From Pontiella agarivorans (lineage in GTDB: Bacteria; Verrucomicrobiota; Kiritimatiellia; Kiritimatiellales; Pontiellaceae): DNA of 64,000 bases. The position numbers and the translations under genes are program-made. Of this stretch, positions 1 through 9,070 are shown in pieces. Under the pieces are notes generated by a model that had not been told where the DNA came from, did not search any database, and saw only the letters and a program-made list of their open reading frames with translations. Positions within the stretch are counted from its first letter, which is position 1. Each line of letters opens with the position of its first letter. The stretch spans positions 1,178,001-1,242,000 of the forward strand of contig NZ_JARVCO010000012.1 of NCBI RefSeq assembly GCF_034531395.1, written 5' to 3'.

Positions 1-1863
1 ACAACGAATGACTGGACGGGGACCGCTGTGGTAACCAACCTGGATACCGGAGTTGAAATTGGCGGCTTTACGGAAAGCGGACTGAGTTTTGATGCTTCTG
101 AGCTTTACGGTTCTATCGGAGTAGGACAAAGCGACAGTAATGCAGCTGTCACTAACCGTACGGTCCATTCTTTCTCGTTTAATACGTTTGTTCCCCCGGA
201 ACCTCCGCCGGTGATTGTGCAGTGGGGGAATATCGGCGGCGATGCGGGCATCGTTACCAATGATACTTCCAACGGAAAACCTTATCCCACGACGTACACC
301 GCAGGTGCTGTTCACAGCCCGACCAATGTGGCTTATTACACCAACAGCACAGACCGTACTCCGGATTACAATCTTGCGGTATCTGAAGCGTACGGAACGG
401 CTTTTGTGAAAAACGGAGGCGATTACATACAGCTGGGTAAAAATAAAGAGTTCTATGAAGGCATGGTGGTCTGGGAAAACTTTCTGACGAACAACACATT
501 CGTTAAAACGCTGGCCGCTGAGGTTCAGGGAACCGGCGCGGGCTTCATTGCAGAAAGTAATTCCACATACCGTTTCGTGATCCAGAAAGGAACCGGCGAA
601 TGGTACGCCAGTGAGCCGACCGTTTTTGATAAGGGATTCACTTCCGGTGCCGATGTGGAGGCGGATGCGCTGAGCTGGTATGATTTTACTCCGATTACCG
701 CAGGATCAGCAACCGTCGGTACGACGATTGAAGACATCGATATGACCGATGTTAAGGCTGTTGGTGTTTACGGTCTGATGGGTGGAATCACGAATGGCAA
801 GTTCCAGGCGTTCAATGTGCGCTACTTCAAAGCAACGGCGGTTCCGGGACCGACTTCAACGACGCTGCTGCAGTGGGGGGCACCGGGCGGAGAGCTCGAT
901 ATTGTTACGGCAAATGTCACCCTCGGCGAGGCGCCTTATCCGACAACTTATGTGGATGGCGAAACCAACAGTCCGGTCGTCGGTGCGGATTATTATCCCA
1001 ACAACACGGATCGTTCGCCGCTCTTTAACTATGCCTGCGGTGCGGCATATGGCGGGGCACAGGTCTATGATATTGAAGACGGTGATGCCATTCATTTCGG
1101 CAAAGGAGTGGAAGAATATGAAGCTATGGTGACCTGGGAAGACTTCCTGCAGGAACCGACGCTGGTTCAGAACCTCGAGCTGGATATCCGCACTCAGAAC
1201 AGTGCCACAAACGGTGCGGTACGCTTCCTGGTGAAAAGTGCCTCCAGCGGAAACTGGTATGCCAGTGAAGCTTTTGAGGTGGTTAAAGCATATGCCACGC
1301 TAAACGGATCGCTCTCCAGTCTGTCCTGGTATGAATTCACGCCGCACGATGGCGGAACGGCGTCCGTCGGTGCTGCTGCGGTAATTGATACGGAAGATAT
1401 TGCGGCGGTAGGTTATTACGCTGTTGTTCAGGGTTCTGGCGGATATCTGGCCGTACAGGTTCGTTCCTTCAAGGCGGTCGGAATTACCGGTTCGCTGCCG
1501 ACCGCGTACGATCTCTGGGCCGCAGGTCAGGGGGTTACGGGAGCTGATAGCGATGATGATGATGGAGACGGTCTCAGCAACTTCGGCGAATATGTATTCG
1601 GCGGCAATCCGGTTCTTCCGTCCGGAGCGAATGATCAGGGAGCACAGCCCGAATTCGATGCAGCGACCGGCGTATATACCGTCTCACTGGTAGGCGACAG
1701 CTCGATCGAAGCCTATGTTGTGTCGACTACGGATCTGCTTCTCGGAGAGTGGACGACCAATGAAACCATTACAGTAACGGTGGATGATGGTGAGCTGAGT
1801 GAATACACCACAAACCTCGGAACTGGAGAGAACAAGAAGTTTATTAAGCTCGAAGTAAAATAA
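1..1863 (+). CDS. Repeat-domain surface protein, 5' truncated by window edge
   Basis: The reading frame is open to base 1, so the true start lies outside the window; the first in-frame GTG at 28 has no reason to be the start. About 620 residues are visible. The end of an N-terminal beta-rich region is followed by two tandem copies of a ~210-residue domain, each opening with QWG, then YPTTY, then RTPDYN or RSPLFN, and closing with WYASE, LSWY[DE]FTP and a DI.A[VY]G strand. The C-terminal ~120 residues hold an Asp-rich Ca-binding-like loop (DSDDDDGDG), EYVFGGNP and a beta-sandwich ending KFIKLEVK. The same QWG domain occurs once in the protein at 5502-8840 and the same C-terminal module in the proteins at 5502-8840, 9071-12331 and 62294-64000. 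No catalytic motif is seen. It is probably an exported carbohydrate-binding or adhesive protein, which is inference. A terminator follows. Confidence 0.75.
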   Translation, partial: TTNDWTGTAVVTNLDTGVEIGGFTESGLSFDASELYGSIGVGQSDSNAAVTNRTVHSFSFNTFVPPEPPPVIVQWGNIGGDAGIVTNDTSNGKPYPTTYTAGAVHSPTNVAYYTNSTDRTPDYNLAVSEAYGTAFVKNGGDYIQLGKNKEFYEGMVVWENFLTNNTFVKTLAAEVQGTGAGFIAESNSTYRFVIQKGTGEWYASEPTVFDKGFTSGADVEADALSWYDFTPITAGSATVGTTIEDIDMTDVKAVGVYGLMGGITNGKFQAFNVRYFKATAVPGPTSTTLLQWGAPGGELDIVTANVTLGEAPYPTTYVDGETNSPVVGADYYPNNTDRSPLFNYACGAAYGGAQVYDIEDGDAIHFGKGVEEYEAMVTWEDFLQEPTLVQNLELDIRTQNSATNGAVRFLVKSASSGNWYASEAFEVVKAYATLNGSLSSLSWYEFTPHDGGTASVGAAAVIDTEDIAAVGYYAVVQGSGGYLAVQVRSFKAVGITGSLPTAYDLWAAGQGVTGADSDDDDGDGLSNFGEYVFGGNPVLPSGANDQGAQPEFDAATGVYTVSLVGDSSIEAYVVSTTDLLLGEWTTNETITVTVDDGELSEYTTNLGTGENKKFIKLEVK

Positions 1864-1884
1864 ACTATTAGTGGAGTGTATCGA

Positions 1885-1913
1885 AAAAGGCGTCCTTCGG
1901 GGCGCCTTTTTTT
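1885..1913 (+). terminator. Rho-independent terminator after the repeat-domain surface protein
   Basis: A GC-rich stem (AAGGCG.CC / GG.CGCCTT) with a TTCG tetraloop is followed directly by a run of seven T. It lies 22 bases after the stop codon and separates this gene from the GH27 gene. Confidence 0.85.
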
Positions 1914-1986
1914 ATGACGGAATAACGAATGTCTTTTACGGCAAACCATATAGTGTTATTGCTCTCAAAACCGCACCATAGACGAT

Positions 1987-3573
1987 ATGAATGGAACGGC
2001 AAAGTGTATGACTCAGGAGGGAGCGCGATGCGTTGCGACAGAATCGCTCCCGGTATATGATCCGGTGTGCGGAGGCGGGAAATATATTCTGACTCCACCG
2101 GCGCCGTCCCGGCCGATCATCAACGGACCTTCAATATACGGGGTTCGGCCCGGGGCTCCATTCCTCTACAAAATTCCGGTCACGGGAAACCGGCCGATGC
2201 GTCTGTCGGCGGAAAATCTTCCGGAAGGATTGAACTTGGATGAAGTCGACGGGGTGATCAGCGGAACGATTGCTGATTTAAAAACCGTTGATTATCCCGT
2301 TCTTCTGGTAGCGGAAAATGAGGCGGGGTGTGCGGAAAAACGCTTTACGATCAAAGTTGGAAAAACAATCTGTCTGACTCCGCCGCTGGGCTGGAATTCA
2401 TGGAACTGCTGGCGGACACGGGTGACGCAGCAGCACGTGCTCGACTCTGCCCGAGCCATGGTCGAGACCGGTCTGATCAATTACGGATGGAGCTATATCA
2501 ATATTGATGATGCCTGGCAGGGCCGCCGCGGCGGAGTACATAATGCCATTCAGCCGGATCCGGAACGTTTTCCGGACCTTGGAAAACTTTGCGCAGATGT
2601 TCATGCGCTTGGGCTGAAAATCGGCATTTATTCTTCGCCGTGGATGAGCACCTATGCCGGACGTATCGGCGGCTCCTCCGATTCTCCGGGCGGGGACTGG
2701 GAGCGTGATTTAGGGCCGGATGATATCGTCGAAAAGCGGGCACGTTTCCGAATCGGGAAATACTGTTTTGAGCAGGAGGATGCCCGCCAGTGGGCCGAAT
2801 GGGGATTCGATTATCTGAAATATGACTGGAAACCCAACGACCGTATCAGTACGCAGCGTATGGCCGATGCCCTGAAGGCGTGCGGGCGGGATATGGTTTT
2901 TTCGCTGTCGAATTCCGCTCCGGTTGAACATGCGGATCTGTTTGAGACAGAGGTGAGCTGCTGGCGCACAGCCGGTGATCTGAAGGATCTTTGGGATGGC
3001 GAATGCTATCACTTTAATCTGATTGAACAGTGGACTGCGCATCGCCGCTGGCTGGAGACTGGCGCACGCGGCGGTCCCGGTCATTTTCCGGATGCCGATA
3101 TGCTTGTGGTGGGAAATTTAACGACTGCGGAAGGGTGTAAGGGCGAGCCGGTACCGTCACGCTTGGGGGCTGATGAGCAGTATGCCCATATTTCGCTGTG
3201 GGCGCTTTGGTCGTGCCCGCTGCTGATCGGCTGTCCGATTGAAATGATGGATGATTTTACGCTCGGTTTGCTGACGAATTCCGAGGTGTTGGCCATTAAT
3301 CAGGATGAGCGGGGCATTCCTGGATATTCCATTGATCTCGCGGACGATATTGAAGTGGTGGTTAAAGAGCTGGCGGACGGCAGTCGGGCGTTCGGTATGT
3401 TCAACAAAGGCACCGTGAAACAGACTGTTTCGATTGATTGGAAGGCGGTGGGGCTGAATGGACCGCAACGGTTCCGGGATGTCTGGCGTCAGAAAGATAT
3501 CGGTACATTCGATCATCATTTTTCTGCTGCCGTGCGTCCACATGGGGTGGTGCTGATTCGTAGTGTTAGCTGA
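1987..3573 (+). CDS. GH27 alpha-galactosidase with N-terminal Ig-like domain
   Basis: Predicted to release terminal alpha-D-galactose from galactans. Residues ~35-125 form an Ig-like (He_PIG type) module (VYxVRPG-type start, ENLPEGLNLD). The GH27 barrel follows, with PPLGWNSWNCW (~132-142), YINIDDAWQG, LKIGIYSSPW, the nucleophile Asp280 in YLKYDWK, and the acid/base Asp within PDADML (~369-373). A short C-terminal beta domain ends the protein. Length (528 aa) suits the family. The N-terminus is odd: from the only plausible in-frame ATGs (1987, 2008) no signal peptide is encoded, although the neighbouring enzymes are exported. A different frame carries an ATG-initiated stretch at 1929-2060 just upstream, so a frameshift or mis-set start is possible. 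A sulfatase follows 47 bases downstream, and the two are probably co-transcribed. Confidence 0.85.
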   Translation: MNGTAKCMTQEGARCVATESLPVYDPVCGGGKYILTPPAPSRPIINGPSIYGVRPGAPFLYKIPVTGNRPMRLSAENLPEGLNLDEVDGVISGTIADLKTVDYPVLLVAENEAGCAEKRFTIKVGKTICLTPPLGWNSWNCWRTRVTQQHVLDSARAMVETGLINYGWSYINIDDAWQGRRGGVHNAIQPDPERFPDLGKLCADVHALGLKIGIYSSPWMSTYAGRIGGSSDSPGGDWERDLGPDDIVEKRARFRIGKYCFEQEDARQWAEWGFDYLKYDWKPNDRISTQRMADALKACGRDMVFSLSNSAPVEHADLFETEVSCWRTAGDLKDLWDGECYHFNLIEQWTAHRRWLETGARGGPGHFPDADMLVVGNLTTAEGCKGEPVPSRLGADEQYAHISLWALWSCPLLIGCPIEMMDDFTLGLLTNSEVLAINQDERGIPGYSIDLADDIEVVVKELADGSRAFGMFNKGTVKQTVSIDWKAVGLNGPQRFRDVWRQKDIGTFDHHFSAAVRPHGVVLIRSVS

Positions 3574-3620
3574 AACCTGAATTTTAAATAAAACCTGATT
3601 ATAAACTTTCGGAGGAAAAG

Positions 3621-5174
3621 GTGAAGAGTGCTCTGTTTTTAATGACCCTGCTCAGTGCAGGGATTTCGATTGCCGCGGGCCGGCAGCCGACGGATTTGTC
3701 GCGTCCCAATGTGGTTGTTATTTACGGCGACGACGTAGGGTTTGCGGATATCGGTGTAAACGGCGCAGAAATGATTCCGACGCCGAATATTGACCGGCTG
3801 GCTGCCGAGGGCATTAATTTCAGCGATGGCCACAGTTCGGCTGCCACGTGCACGCCTTCGCGCTTTTCCATGCTGACGGGCATTCATGCGTTTCGTTATA
3901 ATGCCCGCGTACTGCCGCCCGATGCCCCGCTGCTTATTCCGCTTGATAAACTGACGCTTCCGCAGCTGTTTAGCAGAGCCGGCTATCAGACTGCTGTCAT
4001 CGGGAAATGGCATCTGGGCATTGGAACACCCGGTAAAAAAGTGAACTGGAATGGCGATGTAAAGCCTGGGCCGATTGAAATCGGCTTTGATTATTCTTTT
4101 CTCCTGCCTTCCACGAACGACCGTGTACCTTGTGTTTTTCTGAAAAACCATCGTGTGCTGAATCTCGATCCCGCTGATCCGCTCTATGTGGGGAAAACTC
4201 TTGCCGATGTGCAGGTGCCGGGGTCAACCCCGTATCCGGATGGACAAACCAATCGCGAAGCGATGACTTATTATCAAAGCACTCACGGTCACGATAACAG
4301 TGTGATTAACGGCATCGGCCGTATCGGCTATCAGTCCGGCGGAAAAGCTGCGCTTTGGAATGATGAAACCATTTCTGATGTTTTTGTGGATGAAATGAAA
4401 GCGTATATCGCTGACCACAAAGACGCGCCGTTTTTCCTGTATTTTGCTTCGCAGGATGTTCATGTTCCGCGTGCACCGAATCCGCGGTTTAAAGGGGCTA
4501 CCAAACTGGGCTACCGCGGTGATGCCATGGTTCAGTTTGATTGGACGGTGGGCCAGATTCTTCAGACGTTGGAAGAGCACGGCCTTTCGGAGAATACAAT
4601 CGTGATTTTCTCCTCCGACAACGGACCGGTTTATGACGATGGTTATGATGATGGAACGACGCTGAAAACGTCTATTGGCGAAAATGACCGCGGCCACGAT
4701 GCTTCCGGAAAATGGAGTGGCGGAAAGTATCAGATCTACGAGGGAGGCACCCGTGTTCCGCTCATCATAAAATGGCCGGCGCGCATAAAGCCCGGCACCT
4801 CCGATGCCACGGTCAATCAGATCGATTTTATGGCTTCTTTTGCAGAGCTTCTTGGTGTGGAGCTGGACGATGACGAAGGCATCGACAGTCGCAATACTTT
4901 GGATGCCTTTATGGGACGTGATTCTGAGGGGCTTGAATATATGATTGAAGAGGCCACCGGTCTTGCTCTGCGGAACGGTGACTGGAAATATATCGAGCCG
5001 CAGAAGGTTAAATATCCCAAAGGTCTTGCTCCGTTCGACGCCACCTTGTTCAACCTTAAGGATGATCCGGCTGAAACCAAAAATCTTGCCGATCAGTATC
5101 CTGAGAAAGTTGAAGAGATGTCCAAGTTGCTGGAAAAAATGAAACAGCACAACGGCATCCGCGCGATCCTGTAG
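3621..5174 (+). CDS. Secreted type I (S1) sulfatase
   Basis: Formylglycine-dependent arylsulfatase-fold enzyme expected to remove ester sulfate from a galactan sugar. The GTG start at 3621 is chosen because GGAGG lies 5 bases upstream. A signal peptide covers ~1-20. Metal-binding Asp pair 37-38 (YGDDVG), C77-T-P-S-R as the formylglycine site (Cys type), GKWHLG and SSDNGP follow in the normal order. Length 517 aa is normal. It resembles the sulfatase at 18793-20352 closely, including a shared DRVPxVF[LI]KN insert, so the two probably belong to the same S1 subfamily. The subfamily and the position of the sulfate removed cannot be told by eye. The maturase is not in the window. Confidence 0.93.
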   Translation: MKSALFLMTLLSAGISIAAGRQPTDLSRPNVVVIYGDDVGFADIGVNGAEMIPTPNIDRLAAEGINFSDGHSSAATCTPSRFSMLTGIHAFRYNARVLPPDAPLLIPLDKLTLPQLFSRAGYQTAVIGKWHLGIGTPGKKVNWNGDVKPGPIEIGFDYSFLLPSTNDRVPCVFLKNHRVLNLDPADPLYVGKTLADVQVPGSTPYPDGQTNREAMTYYQSTHGHDNSVINGIGRIGYQSGGKAALWNDETISDVFVDEMKAYIADHKDAPFFLYFASQDVHVPRAPNPRFKGATKLGYRGDAMVQFDWTVGQILQTLEEHGLSENTIVIFSSDNGPVYDDGYDDGTTLKTSIGENDRGHDASGKWSGGKYQIYEGGTRVPLIIKWPARIKPGTSDATVNQIDFMASFAELLGVELDDDEGIDSRNTLDAFMGRDSEGLEYMIEEATGLALRNGDWKYIEPQKVKYPKGLAPFDATLFNLKDDPAETKNLADQYPEKVEEMSKLLEKMKQHNGIRAIL

Positions 5175-5201
5175 ATTCGGCGCTGTTTCCCGGTACTTCT
5201 A

Positions 5202-5237
5202 GAATCTCCGCATTCTGCCGATGCGGGGATTTTTTTA
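5202..5237 (+). terminator. Rho-independent terminator after sulfatase
   Basis: The stem AATC.CCGCAT / ATGCGG.GATT has a short loop and is followed by seven T. It begins 27 bases after the sulfatase stop codon and closes the GH27-sulfatase unit. Confidence 0.85.
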
Positions 5238-5501
5238 TATGTATAGGACTTGCGGAGGGCTTCAAAAAACATGGAAACGTAATTGTCCGGGCTTTGTTTT
5301 TTTCGTGTTTGTCAGCCGTTTGTTTTTTCGAGTTTCTCCACAGGCTTCATAGCGCTTCTGCCGATGAAGGCAACGGCAAAATTACATACATCTTTTGCTG
5401 GATTGCCTATAGCGTGTTTTCCCCGTTTACGAAACATTCGAAGCTGGTGGAAGGGTTCTGTATCTGCCGATCAACGTAGGTGAAAAGAAGAGGTAAACAC
5501 G
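5238..5501 (+). other. Intergenic leader upstream of the GH42/GH50-like gene
   Basis: No supported gene. Two short overlapping frames (5283-5483) are low-complexity Phe/Ser/Cys-rich translations without family resemblance. The stretch is T-rich at 5296-5330 and probably holds the promoter and leader for the gene at 5502, whose AGAAGAGG ribosome-binding site is at about 5484-5493. No clear operator or riboswitch was recognised. Confidence 0.4.
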
Positions 5502-8500
5502 ATGAAAAGCTCTAATCAGTGGACCGCATTATTGCTGTCCGGAATGACATTGGCGGCACAGGCTGGGCTGGAAGAGGATGCCCGGGCAAAAATGGCGGCG
5601 CTGTCGAATTTGGTGGTGCAGGCGGAGGGACAGGGTATTCATACGCTGCAGGAGCGGACGATGCTGCGTACTGCAGATATTTTTCTTTTCTATGCTGACT
5701 GGGATGAAGCGAATACATCGGTGAATTCCAATATTTTTTCCAAGTCAGGATCATTCAAAGATGATCCGGAGTATTGGGCGGAATATATGCCGGAGTTTGA
5801 GCGGCAGGATGTAATCCACATGCTGGACAAAAGTACGTCGAATTTGACCCGGTTGATTAATGGGGAAATTTCGCGTAAGCCGGCCCCGGAGATTGACTGG
5901 GCTCAAGTGACACATGACGGGGATCAGCTTACGTTTAACGGCCGGCCGGCCTTTGTGGCGGATTATACCTGGAAGCCGGGGGATGACTGGTTGACGGAGT
6001 ATCATGGCAATCAGGATGGGTTTTATTTTGATCCGAATAAGATTTCGAATGCTTCAGGGGATATTAATCAGTGGACGATGAATGATCTGACGAATAAATC
6101 GTCCGGCACACTGGGTTTTATCTTTCTGGGAAATAAAGCGGCACCGAACTGGGCGGAAGCCGAATACGGTCCGGGCTTTCAGATGCGGGAAGATACGTAT
6201 ACCGGGTATGATATCGATAATCCGGGAGCGCGGGAGATGCTGAGTTTTCTGTTCGATGCCTGCGTGCCTTTCATGAGCGGAAAAAAGTTTTCTGAACTGG
6301 GTTATATGCTCTGCAATGAACCGCATTTTTACACTACCAAGGAAAAAGATTCGATGGAGCCGGATGACTGGGGCTGGGCGCGCGGACCGGTTTCGGAATA
6401 TACGATGGATAAATTCCGGGTGTGGCTGCAGGATCGGCATGCAACAGTTGCCGACCTCAATGCACTATGGGGAACGTCGTTTGCAGATTTTGATGCGGTG
6501 GATCTGGACGTTCCGATTTATGAAGGACTGCAGGGTACGCCGCAGTGGTATGACTGGGTGCGGTTCAATCAGTGGCGGGTGACGGAGTGGTATACCTGGG
6601 TTAAAAGTGCAATTCGCGCGAATGATGCGGCGGCGAAAGTGCACCTGAAAGTTATGCCGAATCTGTGGAGTGAAAACGACCGTGGGCATGGGTTGGATAT
6701 GGAGGCATTGACCGAGCTGAGTGAAATCATCGGAAATGACGCCGGGGCGGATCACACCAACTGGTGGGGCAAGGCGCTGTGGTGGCAGGGGACCTATGCA
6801 TTTGATTGGCGGGAAATGTGTATGTCATACGATTTTTTCAAGTCGGTCAGTCCTGAAAAAATCACTTTTAATTCGGAGGCACACTATCTTTCCACCGGCG
6901 GTTCGCGGGATCTTTTTCTGGATCCGGCCTATGCGCGGGCGACCTGCTGGCTGGCGCATCTGCACGGGCTGACTGCGAGCCAGATCTGGTTCTGGGCACG
7001 GCAGAGTGATGGGTCGCCGCGTAAGGGGGTGAACGTGGGTACCGGATGGTGGGGATCGAATAATTTCCAGCCGCAGGTCGTGAATGAAGTCGCACAGACG
7101 ATGTTGGACCTGAATACCTTTTCGGAAGAGGTGATGGCCATGCAGCGCCAGCGTAAACCGATTCGTATTTTCTATTCCGAGACGTCGGCGATTAACAAGC
7201 CTGAATATATGGATGAAATATTTGAGCTTTATGAAAAACTCTATTTTGAAGGCGTTCCGGTCGGATTTGTGACAGAAAATATTCTGACGAAGCAGGGGCA
7301 CGACCTGTGGGATGTAGTGCTGGTGCATGAAACTGAATTTGCAACGACCAATCAGGTGGCGGCCCTGCAGGCATATCTCGACGGCGGGGGCTCGGTGGTG
7401 ATCGATTCTGACAGTCTTCGGAAGGATGAATACGGTCGGGGGATCGGTGGGCTGGCCCCTTCTGCCGGTACGCTCATTTCTGCGGTTTCGCTGGCTGATA
7501 TGAAAGAGCAGGCGCTGGCTCGGGTGGACCTGCCGCCGGTGGAGATTTCTGAAACCAATGGGATTGGAACTGAAGGTTGTGCGTGGAAATGTGTGACAAA
7601 TGAAGCGGGCAATGCGGTGGTTTCCATTGTGAATCTGGGTCATTCGGCGGCATCATTGTCTCTCGTTATGCGAAACGGGGAGGGGGCGGTTTGTACGGAC
7701 ATGCTGACCGGGGAGGCGCATTCGTCTTCTTTCGTGCTGGAACCTTTCGAGATGCGTCTGTTGGAGGTGGTTTCTCAGGATGTTGTGCCGCAACTTTCAA
7801 CGATTGTGCAGTGGGGGAAACCGGGCGGGGATGACGGTATTGTGACCAATACACAGAACTTTAACCCTTATCCGGCGTTCACTACATATACTTATGGAAA
7901 TACGGCTTCACCGCTGCCGGGACCGGATTATTATCCGGATAGCCGTGGTCGCTCTCCGGTGTTTAATCACGCATCGAAAAATGCATTTAATGTTAAGCAG
8001 ATTACTGATGGCGGTACGCTGGGCGATTATATTACTACGGCAAAAAATGATCCGGATTACGCGGCTATGGTGGTGTGGGAGAATTATCTTACCAATGCCT
8101 ATATTCTGAAGAGCCTTGAGATTGAAACCCGGGTGAATAATTCAGCCGATACCGATTCGCAGTTCCGCTGGCTGGTGCGTAAGATGGATGGCCAATGGTA
8201 TGCCAGTGATGCGGTGGATACGAGCGATACGTTTACACTTTTTGCTGAGGAAGATCCGGAAAGTCTGAGCTGGTTTGATTTTACGCCGCATGTCGGTGGT
8301 GTGGCGTCGGTGGGGGGAAGTGCCTCTATTACTCTGGAGGATATTAATGCGGTGGGTTATCTGGCCACTTTTCAACAATTATCGACCAATATAAAATACC
8401 GTGCCAGTGAAACCCGTTATTTTAAAGCTACGGCATTTACAGCACTTCCTCAGAACGGGTGGGATAATTTTGTTATTGCATATGGGCTGAGCGGGGATCC

Positions 8501-8840
8501 GAATGATGATGCGGATGCCAACGGGGTCAGTGATTTTGTGGAGTATGCCTTGGGGGGGAATCCTACGAATTCATCAGATCGCGGCATTGCGCCGGATGTT
8601 GAATATCAACTCGATGATTCGGTTCACTATTATCATGTTGCGCTGACCAATCCGAATTCAGGCGTTTCCTATAATGTGGAGTGGGCGACGAATCTGGTGG
8701 TTGGCGGATGGACCAACAGTTTTGAATCGATCACGAATCGCCCGTCGGGCTATGCCGGAATGGATAAATTGGATTATAAGCTGAATGGTGACGCTGAAAA
8801 GCAGCTCTTTTTCCGGCTTAAGGTAGAGGCGGCCCTGTAA
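5502..8840 (+). CDS. Secreted multidomain clan GH-A glycosidase (GH42/GH50-like) with QWG and C-terminal modules
   Basis: Signal peptide ~1-20. Residues ~130-600 look like a GH-A barrel of the beta-galactosidase GH42/GH50 type. The probable acid/base is Glu273 in the LCNEPHF segment and the probable nucleophile Glu459 in FNSEAHYL. A GATase/trimerisation-like Rossmann region follows (~590-690, VVLVHETEF, LDGGGSVVID), then a small beta domain. One QWG domain (~765-970) and the EYALGGNP...FFRLKV C-terminal module (~985-1112) complete it, as in the protein ending at 1863. Likely role: an exo- or endo-acting beta-galactosidase or agarase-like enzyme at the cell surface. The exact GH family was not resolved by eye, and agar-specific GH50 and beta-galactosidase GH42 remain open. 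Unusually long (1112 aa) because of the appended modules. It stands alone with its own leader. Confidence 0.7.
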   Translation: MKSSNQWTALLLSGMTLAAQAGLEEDARAKMAALSNLVVQAEGQGIHTLQERTMLRTADIFLFYADWDEANTSVNSNIFSKSGSFKDDPEYWAEYMPEFERQDVIHMLDKSTSNLTRLINGEISRKPAPEIDWAQVTHDGDQLTFNGRPAFVADYTWKPGDDWLTEYHGNQDGFYFDPNKISNASGDINQWTMNDLTNKSSGTLGFIFLGNKAAPNWAEAEYGPGFQMREDTYTGYDIDNPGAREMLSFLFDACVPFMSGKKFSELGYMLCNEPHFYTTKEKDSMEPDDWGWARGPVSEYTMDKFRVWLQDRHATVADLNALWGTSFADFDAVDLDVPIYEGLQGTPQWYDWVRFNQWRVTEWYTWVKSAIRANDAAAKVHLKVMPNLWSENDRGHGLDMEALTELSEIIGNDAGADHTNWWGKALWWQGTYAFDWREMCMSYDFFKSVSPEKITFNSEAHYLSTGGSRDLFLDPAYARATCWLAHLHGLTASQIWFWARQSDGSPRKGVNVGTGWWGSNNFQPQVVNEVAQTMLDLNTFSEEVMAMQRQRKPIRIFYSETSAINKPEYMDEIFELYEKLYFEGVPVGFVTENILTKQGHDLWDVVLVHETEFATTNQVAALQAYLDGGGSVVIDSDSLRKDEYGRGIGGLAPSAGTLISAVSLADMKEQALARVDLPPVEISETNGIGTEGCAWKCVTNEAGNAVVSIVNLGHSAASLSLVMRNGEGAVCTDMLTGEAHSSSFVLEPFEMRLLEVVSQDVVPQLSTIVQWGKPGGDDGIVTNTQNFNPYPAFTTYTYGNTASPLPGPDYYPDSRGRSPVFNHASKNAFNVKQITDGGTLGDYITTAKNDPDYAAMVVWENYLTNAYILKSLEIETRVNNSADTDSQFRWLVRKMDGQWYASDAVDTSDTFTLFAEEDPESLSWFDFTPHVGGVASVGGSASITLEDINAVGYLATFQQLSTNIKYRASETRYFKATAFTALPQNGWDNFVIAYGLSGDPNDDADANGVSDFVEYALGGNPTNSSDRGIAPDVEYQLDDSVHYYHVALTNPNSGVSYNVEWATNLVVGGWTNSFESITNRPSGYAGMDKLDYKLNGDAEKQLFFRLKVEAAL

Positions 8841-9070
8841 AATTTTCCCTCCGGATCTTCTGTTTTGTGTTTTTTAATCGGCGAAATTGTGCATGGCGGA
8901 AACACATATTTTTCATGCGCGAAGACATATAGAAAAACGTCAGCAATGTGATTTTATTCAACCATCAGACAAAGGCTTTCTGAAGCTTGAGTTTGATCGA
9001 GAGGAGGTGCGTGCCGGAATTTCCGGTGTGGACCACGGGATGAATCAACAAAACTAAAGGGAGTATCATA

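Noticed and set aside
2019-2051. GGGAGCG/CGCTCCC hairpin considered as a riboswitch or attenuator
   Set aside because: It lies inside the predicted coding start of GH27, is short, and has no conserved core of a known RNA element.
5283-5483. Short overlapping open frames upstream of the GH42/GH50-like gene
   Set aside because: No ribosome-binding site and low-complexity translation; more likely leader DNA.
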